Positions 25,681 through 33,799 of a stretch of DNA of 64,000 nt are shown in pieces. The DNA comes from Kiritimatiellia bacterium (GTDB lineage Bacteria; Verrucomicrobiota; Kiritimatiellia; RFP12; DVOR01), in contig JAFXKZ010000002.1 in NCBI GenBank assembly GCA_017531445.1, positions 879,030 through 943,029 of the forward strand, read 5' to 3'. The stretch's first letter is position 1. Every line of letters begins with the position of its first letter. The notes under the pieces are model-generated. The model ran no database searches. It worked only from the letters and a program-made list of their open reading frames with translations, and was not told where the DNA came from. The position numbers and the translations under genes were made by a program.

Positions 25681-26847
25681 CTACAGCCGCGACCGGAAAT
25701 CTTCATACCCGAAACGCCGCACCACTTCAAAGGTATCCGGAGCCGTACGCAGGACAAGATCAGGCAAATGAATGCCGTTAAATGTGTTGGTTTTTACCAT
25801 CGTATACAACGCCATGTCCTCAAAATAAATGCGATCGCCCGGTTGCGGCAAACGGTCAAACGAATAATCCCCGAAAACATCCCCGGCCAGACAACTCGGT
25901 CCGGCCAGACGCACCTCCACTGCCTTTTCGCCAGGTTTCCCTGCGCGTAACGCCGCCTTACCGGGCGCAGCCGCTCCGCTCCATGAAGCTTCCATAAAAG
26001 CTCTTGGCGTATAGGGCATCTCAATCACATCCGGTGTGTGACACGCCGCCGAACCATCCAGGATGGCAATCGGTCCGGCATTCTCCACAACATCCAACAC
26101 CGTGCAGACAAAGGTGCCGGCATTCAGCACGTGCGCTTCGCCGGGCTCCAGATAACACGTGATCTGCCGATGGCGCGAACGGAATGCCTGTAGTGTGGCA
26201 ATCAGCAATTCCCGATCGTAGTCATCGCGTGTAATGTGGTGACCGCCGCCGAAGTTGAACCAGCGAAGATGCGGCAATAAATCCCCGAATTTGGCCTCGA
26301 TTGCGGTCAGTGTCCGGGCGAAACAATCGGCATTCTGCTCACACAAATTATGACAGTGCAATCCTGAAATCCCCTCCAGACACTCCCCGGAAAAGGCCTC
26401 CCGGCGAATCCCCAGACGTGAATGCGGCGCACAAGGATCGTATAAAGGCGTCTGCCCCTCGGAGTGCTCGGGATTGATGCGCAGCCCCACCTGCGTGGAC
26501 GTATGCCCGTGCGCGGCGGCAAGTCGCTGCCACTGGCGCAATTGAGCAAAGGAATTCAGCGTGATATGATGCACCCCCAGACGCATCAACGCCACCATAT
26601 CCGCTTCAGAAAAGGCCGCCGCAAAAGCGTGCTGCTCCCCTCCAAACGCTTCCATTCCCAACCGAGCCTCGTGAACACTGCTGGCACACGTGCCGTCAAA
26701 CGAGAGGTAAGGCACCGCCGAAGGCATCGAAAACGCCTTCAATGCCAGCAACATCCGCACACCCGCACGGTCAGCCACTTCGCGCAAAATCGCGGCATTG
26801 CGCCGAAGCGCAAGGGCGTCAATCACAAAAGCCGGCGTCCGTAACAT
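25681..26847 (-). CDS. nspC: Carboxynorspermidine decarboxylase
   Basis: This PLP enzyme of the alanine-racemase-fold decarboxylases makes norspermidine or spermidine from carboxynor(sper)midine. In 388 residues the PLP lysine lies in LLALKAFSMP near the N-terminus. HCHNLCEQ, FNFGGGHHITRDDYD, LEPGEAHV and the active-site GPSCLAGDVFGDY are hallmarks of NspC. The start at 26847 has a GGAGG six bases upstream, while the in-frame ATG at 26853 directly abuts that site. The usual partner Lys1-like carboxynorspermidine dehydrogenase is not next to it. Confidence 0.9.
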   Translation of the reverse strand: MLRTPAFVIDALALRRNAAILREVADRAGVRMLLALKAFSMPSAVPYLSFDGTCASSVHEARLGMEAFGGEQHAFAAAFSEADMVALMRLGVHHITLNSFAQLRQWQRLAAAHGHTSTQVGLRINPEHSEGQTPLYDPCAPHSRLGIRREAFSGECLEGISGLHCHNLCEQNADCFARTLTAIEAKFGDLLPHLRWFNFGGGHHITRDDYDRELLIATLQAFRSRHRQITCYLEPGEAHVLNAGTFVCTVLDVVENAGPIAILDGSAACHTPDVIEMPYTPRAFMEASWSGAAAPGKAALRAGKPGEKAVEVRLAGPSCLAGDVFGDYSFDRLPQPGDRIYFEDMALYTMVKTNTFNGIHLPDLVLRTAPDTFEVVRRFGYEDFRSRL

Positions 26848-26989
26848 CACCATCCTCCCATAAAAACACCTGTGCGAAAACCGCCGCACGATTGCTCAAC
26901 CTCCGCACAAAGAGAACCTCTCCGCCGGCGGTGCCCCGCGCACGGGAAGAGCCTCCATTTCATGTTTTCCCATGCAACTACCAGCGCAC

Positions 26990-27256
26990 TCACGGCCAGA
27001 AAAAACCCAAGAGCCACGTCAACACCAACGCAATCAGCACGTAAGTGTATCTGCGCCATGAACGCCTTATCGAAAAATCTTCAATATCATCGCGCGTCTC
27101 CTGCAAGCCTCCGGCGCGTAAAAAATGAATCAGGGCACCACGCTTGCTCGGCGAAGAAAAGAGCGAAGTTTCTTCAGAAATATCCTGTGTACGGAGGCGG
27201 AAAGCCTCTTGAGACGACTTGCGTAAAATGAATTTCCGCTTGCGGTTTGAAGACAT
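26990..27256 (-). CDS. Small basic protein with C-terminal membrane anchor
   Basis: This is an 88-residue open frame with a Lys/Arg-rich N-terminus (MSSNRKRKFILRKS) and one C-terminal hydrophobic helix (YTYVLIALVLTWLLGFFWP). No family is recognised. It starts 24 bp after the terminator of the LysM lipoprotein gene and has no clear Shine-Dalgarno or promoter, so it may be made by readthrough or may not be a gene. Confidence 0.45.
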   Translation of the reverse strand: MSSNRKRKFILRKSSQEAFRLRTQDISEETSLFSSPSKRGALIHFLRAGGLQETRDDIEDFSIRRSWRRYTYVLIALVLTWLLGFFWP

Positions 27257-27279
27257 TGTGGTCAAAATCCGATGAAAAA

Positions 27280-27304
27280 GCGGACGCCGCTGCTGTGCGT
27301 CCGC
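27280..27304 (-). terminator. Intrinsic terminator of the LysM lipoprotein gene
   Basis: On the minus strand the stem GCGGACGC/GCGTCCGC has a 9-nt loop and is followed by TTTTTC, about 20 bp past the stop codon. Confidence 0.88.
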
Positions 27305-27322
27305 GAAGAAAAACAACCGCAA

Positions 27323-28282
27323 TCAGGGGATTAGAATCGATTCCCCGGCGAGCAAACGACCATTCGGATTGGCCGTCGAACGATTGGCATCACGGATACG
27401 CGGCCACTCGGCAGCGTTGCCATACGCTTCACGTGCAATGGCAGAAAACGTGTCACCCGGACGCACTACATAGCGTTTGCCGCGCGTCGGCGTTGCAGCT
27501 ATCGGCGCTTCATCCGTGGCGTTTTCTGCGATCGCACGGAGTGCCACGTCCTTTTCCGGCACGCCTCCATCCGGTTCTTCCAAAATCTTTCGCGCCTCTT
27601 CACGCGCAGCAGCGACCTGATCAGCCGTATCCGAGAGGTCAGGTTTGGACCGTTCTGCTTCAAGTTCCTTGCGGGCTGCGGCGATTTCCGAAGCGTGTGT
27701 AGCGCGTGTTTCAACTTCAGACGCCTTCAACTTCTCCACCAGACGGGTGAGACGCTTCACTTCTCCCTGCAATTCAACAATTTCGGCATCACGGGAGCCG
27801 ATGGTGGTATTGAGCGAACGGACGGTCTTTTCCAATTCCTTCAACTGGGTTTGCAGTGCATCCCGCTCGGAGGCAATGGCGCGCTGCTCCCGCGCAACAA
27901 TCTCTGTTGCCAATTGATTCGCCAGCAACGTCCGGGCAGAAATCAGGCGGTCTTGCACCATGGTCGCCTTTTCCGATGCCGGCATCAGGTCAAGATAACG
28001 CTGATAGTGATACATCGCTTCCAGGTAGTTCTTGCGGGCATCCTGCGACAAGATCGCCAAACTTAAATGGATATTTGCATCAGAGGGCTCGACAGCAAGG
28101 ATTTGACGGTAGAGGGATTCTGCCGCAGCGGCATCACCTTCAGCTTCAGCCTGACGGGCTTCTGCGAGCAAGGCCGCAACGCGTTCTTTGCGGGCGAGCG
28201 TTTCAGCATCATCCTTACTGCATCCGGCCATTGCCAGCACTACGATGCAACACGCGGTCAATACAATCGGCTTCATCTTCAT
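27323..28282 (-). CDS. LysM-domain lipoprotein with TPR-like and coiled-coil regions
   Basis: This is a predicted cell-envelope lipoprotein of 319 residues. The signal peptide ends in the lipobox LAMAGC. A TPR-like helical segment (about 25-100) is followed by a long coiled coil (about 115-220). A C-terminal LysM domain (RYVVRPGDTFSAIAREAYGN...LLAGESILIP) should bind peptidoglycan. The start at 28282 has GGAGG six bases upstream, and TGCTATACT lies further up. It may link the outer membrane to the cell wall; this role is inferred. Confidence 0.88.
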   Translation of the reverse strand: MKMKPIVLTACCIVVLAMAGCSKDDAETLARKERVAALLAEARQAEAEGDAAAAESLYRQILAVEPSDANIHLSLAILSQDARKNYLEAMYHYQRYLDLMPASEKATMVQDRLISARTLLANQLATEIVAREQRAIASERDALQTQLKELEKTVRSLNTTIGSRDAEIVELQGEVKRLTRLVEKLKASEVETRATHASEIAAARKELEAERSKPDLSDTADQVAAAREEARKILEEPDGGVPEKDVALRAIAENATDEAPIAATPTRGKRYVVRPGDTFSAIAREAYGNAAEWPRIRDANRSTANPNGRLLAGESILIP

Positions 28283-28318
28283 AAACTCCTCCAACTTCTC
28301 TCACAGTATAGCAGAATC

Positions 28319-29503
28319 TCACGCCTTTGCCGACTTTTGTGCGTCCATCCATCCATGGACCTGCTGCAGTGCGCGGGCGATCACTTTGTCCATGTCGTAG
28401 TAGCAGTATTCGCCGAGCCGTCCGCCAATCACCACGTTGGGCAGCGTTGCAGCCAGTGCGCGATACTGTGCGAGCAACGCCGTACTGCTGTCGGCATTGA
28501 CGGGATAGTAGGGCAAATCTCCGGGCTTCCAATCGGCAGGATATTCACGGCAAATGATGGTCTTCTCCGAAGCAAACACCGCCTTGCGTTCGGGATGGAA
28601 GTGCTTGAACTCGTGGATACGTGTATAGGGCGTTTCGGCGTCGGCGTAGTTCATTACCGTTGTGCCCTGCCAATCTGTTACAGGCTTGGTCTCCCATTCA
28701 AACCGCAGTCCCCGCCAGGGCAGTGCGCCATACTTGAAGTCAAACAGCGCATCGATCGGACCACTGTAGAAGACCGGGAGCGTGGCGGGGAAAGCCGCAC
28801 GATGCGCAAGATAATCGGTGTTGTAGCGCACCTGGATGGAGGGGTGATCCAACAGGGCTTCAAAGATGGCGAAATAGCCCTTCAGCGGCACCCCCTGATA
28901 GGTGTCGTTGAAATAATCCGTATTGTAATTGGCGCGCACCGGCAGACGACGGATGATAAAAGCAGGCAGTTCCTTGGGATCGGTATTCCACTGCTTCTGC
29001 GTATAACCCTTAATAAAGGCCTCATAGAGAGGGCGACCAATCAGGGAAATCGCCTGTTCTTCGAGATTTTTTGGCTCTCCTTCCAAACCGGCCTTGCGCA
29101 CTTCTTCGGCGATGAAACCGGGCACTTCTGCCGGCTTCAGATTTTTGCCGTAGAAGGCGTTGATCAACGTCAAGCCCAGCGGCATCGAATAGACCTTACC
29201 TTGATATTCGGTCAACACGCGGTGACGGTAATCGGTGAACGTCGCAAAACGATTGATGTAACGCCAGACGTTTTCATCGGAGGTATGGAAGATATGTGCG
29301 CCGTAGCAATGGCATTCAATTCCGGTGGCCGGGTCAATCGCACTGCGGGCGTTGCCGCCCGGCAGCGAACGCGCTTCGAGAATCAGCACGCGATAGCCGG
29401 CTTCTGCGAGTTCTCTGGCCACAACGCAGCCCCAGAGACCGGCTCCAACCACCAGCACATCATAGGTGGTCGCATCAGGAAGTGATTCGGGTGTCGTCTT
29501 CAT
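28319..29503 (-). CDS. glf: UDP-galactopyranose mutase
   Basis: This flavoenzyme interconverts UDP-galactopyranose and UDP-galactofuranose for surface glycans. In 394 residues the Rossmann motif VLVVGAGLWGCVVARELAEAG is followed by ARSLPGGNARS and HCYGAHIFHTSDENVW. FIKGYTQKQWNTDPKELPAFIIRRLPVR and YSGPIDALFDFKYGALPWRGLRF match the substrate-binding core. A final GRLGEYCYYDMD closes the FAD site. It fits with the flippase, ABC exporter and PglC-like genes elsewhere in the window as evidence of galactofuranose-containing polysaccharide. Confidence 0.96.
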   Translation of the reverse strand: MKTTPESLPDATTYDVLVVGAGLWGCVVARELAEAGYRVLILEARSLPGGNARSAIDPATGIECHCYGAHIFHTSDENVWRYINRFATFTDYRHRVLTEYQGKVYSMPLGLTLINAFYGKNLKPAEVPGFIAEEVRKAGLEGEPKNLEEQAISLIGRPLYEAFIKGYTQKQWNTDPKELPAFIIRRLPVRANYNTDYFNDTYQGVPLKGYFAIFEALLDHPSIQVRYNTDYLAHRAAFPATLPVFYSGPIDALFDFKYGALPWRGLRFEWETKPVTDWQGTTVMNYADAETPYTRIHEFKHFHPERKAVFASEKTIICREYPADWKPGDLPYYPVNADSSTALLAQYRALAATLPNVVIGGRLGEYCYYDMDKVIARALQQVHGWMDAQKSAKA

Positions 29504-29587
29504 CTCATCAACCTTTCTTTACAATCGCATCCGCCCCGTTTCCGCGTGCGGACCGCACCATTTTCCCATCCGCCCGAAGGGCCTCGG

Positions 29588-29672
29588 TGAACATGGGCGG
29601 CATTCCACTTCAACATGGGCGATCTTCCTTTTCAATGTGGGCGATCTTCACGGCGAACATGGGCGATCTTCG
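29588..29672. repeat. 22-bp phased intergenic array F (4 units)
   Basis: Four clear units of the type CAACATGGGCGATCTTC have GGGCG cores starting at 29595, 29617, 29639 and 29661. The step is exactly 22 bp. This is the cleanest array in the window. It lies between glf and the end of lepB. Confidence 0.92.
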
Positions 29673-29786
29673 CTGTGCATATCGCTGGCGGACTCCGGAG
29701 CCTTGCCCGCTCCTCCCGGAAACGCCGCGCGGTAATACACGCCATTCGCCTTTATTCTACCACAATCGCCCCCCGATGCGCACATT

Positions 29787-30902
29787 TTAATGAATCGCCC
29801 CCCAGCGCGGAGAGAGGAATGGCCAATGCACAAAACTGGCCGGCCCCAAAAGATTTTCCGAAGGCACCTTGCCCCAATAGCGGCTGTCCAGACTGTTACC
29901 GGTATTGTCTCCCAATGCCAAATACTCCCCGATGCCGAGCTCAAAACGGTCATACGTCTCGCGATAAGGGCCGCCCGGCAGTGCACGGGCGTAGCCTAAA
30001 TACGCCGGAGCCCCCGGATAGGGCACAACGCGTTCGGCAATATCGGCGAGCCGTTTGGGCTTTGTCGCCGGTTGGTGATTAACCCACAGATACGGAGAAT
30101 CGGCGCGCAGCTCCACCAAGTCGCCCGGTCTTCCGCACAAACGCTTGATATAGTGCTGATTTTCCGGGAGGCCTTTGAGACCGCGTGTGGAAAATACAAT
30201 CGTCTCACCCAGACGGGGATGACGGAAATTCCAGAGCCAACGATTGACGAAAAGGAAGTCTCCGCTCGTCACATACCCACTCCACAGCTTCTGCCCTTTA
30301 CGGACAGGCGTTCCGGGAATCAACGTTTTGGCCAAACGCTGCGCCGCATCATCGGGCAATTCATAAGCCTCCCTGCCATTAACCACCAACTGCACATAGC
30401 CCGGTGTCGGAGCCGGCACAAATCCGGAGACCACGCCCCCGCGCTGCACAATCACTTCTTTCCAGGAGGTGCCCGTGGCACACCACTTCAAAAATTTGAG
30501 CGGTTGGCGATCCCATGCCGTCGGATGCGCCGCCTCAATCGAGTGAATCCCGTAAAGCGTCGGCTGCATTGAGCCGGTGGGAATGCGGAAAGGTTCATAA
30601 AAATATGCCCGGAAGCAAAACGCCACCGCCAGCGCAGAGACCGCGACATCCAGCATCTCCGTCATGAAAGCCCAACGCTTCGGCGGCAATGCAGCCGTAA
30701 GTTCTTCGCGCAACGTGGCAATTACCAACCCCACATCTTCCACTTCTCTGCCATCAATCGTCTGCCGGGCGTCCCTGAAACGTTCATCCAATGCCGAGCA
30801 AACCCCCGCAGGCAGCAAATCCTCATACGATCGGTATTCCTCGCGAAGCTCCCGTAAATGTTTCCGCGCCCGGCGCAAAATCCACCATTCTTTCAACGTC
30901 AT
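29787..30902 (-). CDS. lepB: Signal peptidase I
   Basis: This membrane Ser/Lys protease removes signal peptides. The protein is long for the family, at 371 residues. A charged, helical cytoplasmic N-terminus of about 80 residues precedes the membrane segment (VAVSALAVAFCFRAYFY). Catalytic Ser111 lies in IPTGSMQPTL and catalytic Lys253 in HYIKRLCGRPGD. The C-terminal box E reads LALGDNTGNSLDSRYWG. A roughly 120-residue insertion between the Ser and Lys boxes is typical of large PVC and Bacteroidetes forms. The start overlaps the patatin gene stop by four bases (ATGA). Confidence 0.93.
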   Translation of the reverse strand: MTLKEWWILRRARKHLRELREEYRSYEDLLPAGVCSALDERFRDARQTIDGREVEDVGLVIATLREELTAALPPKRWAFMTEMLDVAVSALAVAFCFRAYFYEPFRIPTGSMQPTLYGIHSIEAAHPTAWDRQPLKFLKWCATGTSWKEVIVQRGGVVSGFVPAPTPGYVQLVVNGREAYELPDDAAQRLAKTLIPGTPVRKGQKLWSGYVTSGDFLFVNRWLWNFRHPRLGETIVFSTRGLKGLPENQHYIKRLCGRPGDLVELRADSPYLWVNHQPATKPKRLADIAERVVPYPGAPAYLGYARALPGGPYRETYDRFELGIGEYLALGDNTGNSLDSRYWGKVPSENLLGPASFVHWPFLSPRWGAIH

Positions 30903-31714
30903 AGCCACTGTTCCAAATCCTTTTCCACTTCCGCTACTGCCCGCTCGCCGGTGGCAATCAGGGCTTTCCCGGCATGAAAATCCAGCGTTTGCAAATGCCC
31001 CGCCGCCGGACGAATCAACACCTCCGGCCGATCCCGCGCCAACAAGTTGCGGCAACTCTCATTCTCAATCATCCGCATCGTCTGCAACAACGTGGCAAAC
31101 AGCGTCGGCATCTGGAGCGTTTCGCCGCCATTGACCGCGCCTTGCTCCGGCGAATGCGTATTGATATCCACCGCCACAACGACCTCGGCACCCAGCTGTC
31201 GCGCCACGTTTACCGGCACAGGTGAGACAAGTCCGCCATCAACCAGCACGGCATTGCCGCGCACTACCGGGTCAAAAATCCCCGGGATTGCAATAGACGC
31301 GCGCACCGCTTGCGCCACGTTGCCTTCGCGCAACACCACTTCCCGTTCGCGGTAGAGGTCGGTCGCTACCGCAGCAAAGGGCACCTTCAATTCCGAAAAC
31401 GTGCGCAATCCCAAAAGATGCGGCTGCACCAGCCAATCCAACACCGGGCGGCCGGAGAGCAGACCATGCTGCGGCAGGTGGACTTCTGTGAAGAATTTCG
31501 CCAGTTTAATGGGCGAAAAGGCGTTGATTTCGCGGTCAAACGTCTCAAACGTGCCGGCGGCGACCATCGCCCCAACCAGTGCACCAATGCTTGTCCCTAC
31601 CACGAGATCCGGCTTGAATCCGCGCTTTTTCAGTGCCCGCACCACGCCGATGTGCGCCCAACCGCGCGCACCGCCACTCCCGAGCACCAGGGCGACTTTG
31701 CGGCCTTTTATCAC
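30899..31714 (-). CDS. Patatin-like phospholipase (RssA-type)
   Basis: This is a serine-aspartate lipid acyl hydrolase of 271 residues. The oxyanion loop is LGSGGARGWAHIG. The nucleophile is Ser42 in VVGTSIGALVG, and the catalytic Asp lies in LVDGGLVSPVPV. These three elements match the short bacterial patatins such as RssA. No signal peptide is present, so it acts in the cytoplasm or at the inner membrane face. It is translationally coupled to its neighbours on both sides (ATGA overlaps with the TPR gene and with lepB). Confidence 0.9.
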   Translation of the reverse strand: MIKGRKVALVLGSGGARGWAHIGVVRALKKRGFKPDLVVGTSIGALVGAMVAAGTFETFDREINAFSPIKLAKFFTEVHLPQHGLLSGRPVLDWLVQPHLLGLRTFSELKVPFAAVATDLYREREVVLREGNVAQAVRASIAIPGIFDPVVRGNAVLVDGGLVSPVPVNVARQLGAEVVVAVDINTHSPEQGAVNGGETLQMPTLFATLLQTMRMIENESCRNLLARDRPEVLIRPAAGHLQTLDFHAGKALIATGERAVAEVEKDLEQWL

Positions 31715-32322
31715 AGAAGCTCCAGTTCTACCACAATCGCTGTTTCACCTGCATCCGCCGGGGCTTTCCCCAGAAAGACGTCGGTTTCCGGCACGTCCAC
31801 AGCCGCGGCCACAAGCGAGGTCAGCAAATCACGACTGGTTAATCGGTCGAGTCGCGAAAAGAAGTGCGAGGAGATGCACACGCGTTTGGTGCGGCCTTTG
31901 TATTCGGAGAGTGCCGCAATTTTGGCGGCGGTAGGGATATTATCCCACGTCACTTCGAGGGTTTTTGACGGCTCTGGTGCAGCAGAGCGATGGCACCCTA
32001 TGAGGAATCCTGCCACCAGTGCCACAGGGATCATACCTGCCAGGAGGGCGCGCCAGGGCAAGCGCACCGGGCGTTTCCCCATAGCTTTCAGGGCATTCCG
32101 GGAAGGCGTGTGCTCGGGATAGAGGGTTTGAATGCTCTGCCACAACCGACGGGCCTCGGCGGTATCGCCTTCTTCCATGCGGATACGCGCCAACAAGTCA
32201 ATCGCCTCCGGAGTTTTGGAGAGCTCGTCATGGGAGAGAATGAGTGCCTCGGCTTCTGCATACTGCCGGGCACGGGCGAGGGTATAAGCGCAGAGCAGCG
32301 CAGTCTTTGCATTACTGGCCAT
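31711..32322 (-). CDS. TPR-like protein with central transmembrane helix
   Basis: This is a 203-residue protein of unknown function. The N-terminal 95 residues have helix pairs with TPR character (ARARQYAEAEALILSHDELSKTPEAIDLLARIRMEEG). A transmembrane segment follows (LLAGMIPVALVAGFLIGC), then a domain of about 85 residues predicted outside the cytoplasm. The start at 32322 overlaps the end of the upstream 111-residue gene by 11 bases and ends in an ATGA overlap with the patatin gene, so the four genes form one operon. Confidence 0.65.
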   Translation of the reverse strand: MASNAKTALLCAYTLARARQYAEAEALILSHDELSKTPEAIDLLARIRMEEGDTAEARRLWQSIQTLYPEHTPSRNALKAMGKRPVRLPWRALLAGMIPVALVAGFLIGCHRSAAPEPSKTLEVTWDNIPTAAKIAALSEYKGRTKRVCISSHFFSRLDRLTSRDLLTSLVAAAVDVPETDVFLGKAPADAGETAIVVELELL

Positions 32323-32647
32323 TGCAGACCTCCTCCTGCGTTTGGGTGGGGAGCACCGGCTGCGGCACAAGCACACCATGACGCATGATGAGCGTTTCAA
32401 TGGTGTGCAATGCGGCCATAGCCTGCTGGTTTTCGCCCTCGCAAAGGGCTTGATAGACCTTTCCCAAAGCTGCACCTGCCGCTTGCCAATCGGCCTTTTC
32501 GGCGGCCACTTGCGCTGCGGTCAATTCATGCCGATGGAGGGTTTCAAATTCCAATTCCGCAAATTGTTTAGAGACCGTCACCAGCGCGGTCGTATCACAG
32601 CCGGAAACAGCGAGTTCCGGGCATAGAGCGAGTTCCTTTTTTGTCAT
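32312..32647 (-). CDS. Small hypothetical protein, first gene of the patatin-lepB operon
   Basis: This is a soluble, acidic, helical protein of 111 residues if translated from 32647 (MTKKELALCPEL). An upstream in-frame ATG at 32671 lies only five bases from a CATAAT -10-like box and would be leaderless. Helices such as AAEKADWQAAGAALGKVYQALCEGENQQAMAALHTIE resemble a TPR pair. No family is recognised. It shares an 11-bp overlap with the next gene. Confidence 0.6.
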   Translation of the reverse strand: MTKKELALCPELAVSGCDTTALVTVSKQFAELEFETLHRHELTAAQVAAEKADWQAAGAALGKVYQALCEGENQQAMAALHTIETLIMRHGVLVPQPVLPTQTQEEVCNGQ

Positions 32648-32707
32648 GAGGGCACTTTCTTTTTCAACCATCTTTTATTATGCCATATCTGCGCACTTCT
32701 GTGGGGA

Positions 32708-33400
32708 TTATTTCAATGGAATCCGCTCAAAAATCCCCCTTGGAAGACAGCGCATCAGCAGGGCGATCCACCGCCATCTGGGCGTAACGTAGAGCACCTC
32801 TCCGCCGCGTTGCAACCCGCGCACGATAACATTTGCGGCCGTCTCCGCCGAGCATCTCCAGAAGCGCGAGGCTTGCCCCATGGCCGTATCCACGAAACCC
32901 GGCAGAAGCGTAACGTAGCGGCAGGCAAAACCTCCATGACGGGCCTTGCGGCGATAACCCTCCATAGCGTTGATCATATACGCCTTGGAGGCCGAATAAC
33001 CGTTGGTATCTTCCAGCCCGCGCACCCCGGCAATGCTCGCGGTTGCCACGAAGCAGCGGCAGGCAGTGAGGGCCCATTGCGCAAACCTCTCAAAGGCGAT
33101 CACATTCACCTCCAGCGCACGTGCCGTCCGGGACGCATCGGGCAAGGCGGTGCGCTCGCCGAAACCGGCATTGTAAATCACCGTATCCACGCCCAACGCC
33201 GCCACCTGCGCCACAGCATCCGGCGCAGTGACATCGAGCGTCAGCGTCTCGCCGCCAAGGGTTTCCAGCAACGCCCTGCGCCGTCCGACCGCCACAACTT
33301 CATACCCTTCTTCGCGCAACCGCACCACGAGCGCACGTCCGATCCCGGAGGTCGCTCCCAGCACCGCTACGCGCCGCATCATTTCCTTTTTCCGCTTCAT
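32708..33400 (-). CDS. Short-chain dehydrogenase/reductase
   Basis: This is an NAD(P)-dependent oxidoreductase of 230 residues. The cofactor motif is VLGATSGIGRALV, followed by NAGFGE, the catalytic Ser region FVATASIAGVRG and the YxxxK pair in GYSASKAYM. The C-terminus carries a hydrophobic patch (RWRWIALLMRCLPRGIFERI), which occurs in membrane-associated SDRs of lipid metabolism. The substrate is unknown. A TGGTAAACT extended -10 lies eight bases before the ATG at 33400, which supports that start and a leaderless transcript. Confidence 0.85.
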   Translation of the reverse strand: MKRKKEMMRRVAVLGATSGIGRALVVRLREEGYEVVAVGRRRALLETLGGETLTLDVTAPDAVAQVAALGVDTVIYNAGFGERTALPDASRTARALEVNVIAFERFAQWALTACRCFVATASIAGVRGLEDTNGYSASKAYMINAMEGYRRKARHGGFACRYVTLLPGFVDTAMGQASRFWRCSAETAANVIVRGLQRGGEVLYVTPRWRWIALLMRCLPRGIFERIPLK

Positions 33401-33459
33401 ACCGCCACAGTTTACCACGCCTTCGCGGACGTTCTCAACCGCCCTTGCTGCGTCCGTTG

Positions 33460-33546
33460 CGCAACATCGCCCAAACCGCCGCGCAACATCGCCGATCTTT
33501 GAGGCCGACATCGCCCATGTTGACAGGCCCACATGGGCGATGTTCA
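33460..33546. repeat. 22/23-bp phased intergenic array G (4 units)
   Basis: Cores CGCCC, CGCCG, CGCCC and GGGCG start at 33468, 33490, 33512 and 33535. The last unit is inverted, which shows that orientation within an array is free. The array lies in the divergent gap between the SDR and the lipoprotein-ribD operon. Confidence 0.88.
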
Positions 33547-33622
33547 AAGCCGCCCCCGGCAGCCCCCACATCAACGTGCCTATTCTTTTCAAGAATAAGT
33601 CCGCAAAAGCGGCGGCGGTTTT

Positions 33623-33631
33623 TGCTATAAT
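33623..33631 (+). promoter_or_regulatory. Extended -10 promoter of the lipoprotein-ribD operon (leaderless)
   Basis: TTGCTATAAT contains TGCTATAAT, with the TATAAT hexamer at 33626-33631. The ATG follows six bases later. No good -35 is seen at 17 bp. Confidence 0.75.
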
Positions 33632-33637
33632 GCGGTT

Positions 33638-33799
33638 ATGAAAAAATTGCTTTTCCTCTTTGGATTTCTGGGACTCCTCACTGCCGGATGCGTGAATCAG
33701 AGCATCGCTGCGCGGCGGAGTGATATCCCGTGGAATGCGCCTTCGCGTACCGATGCGGTGGGTGCGCTCCCTGCGTCGCTGGTAGACCAGTATGAATAA
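33638..33799 (+). CDS. Small lipoprotein (53 aa)
   Basis: This short gene starts MKKLLFLFGFLGLLTAGC, a textbook lipoprotein signal with lipobox LTAGC. It is followed by about 35 mature residues (VNQSIAARRSDIPWNAP...). The stop overlaps the ribD start by eight bases. A TATAAT box sits six bases before the ATG. The mature part has no recognised domain but resembles the short 'NQPADWE' type lipoproteins of PVC genomes in being tiny and Pro/Trp-containing. Confidence 0.85.
   Translation: MKKLLFLFGFLGLLTAGCVNQSIAARRSDIPWNAPSRTDAVGALPASLVDQYE

Noticed and set aside
28067..29485. A 472-codon plus-strand open frame
   Set aside because: It is antisense to glf, whose flavin and substrate motifs are unmistakable.
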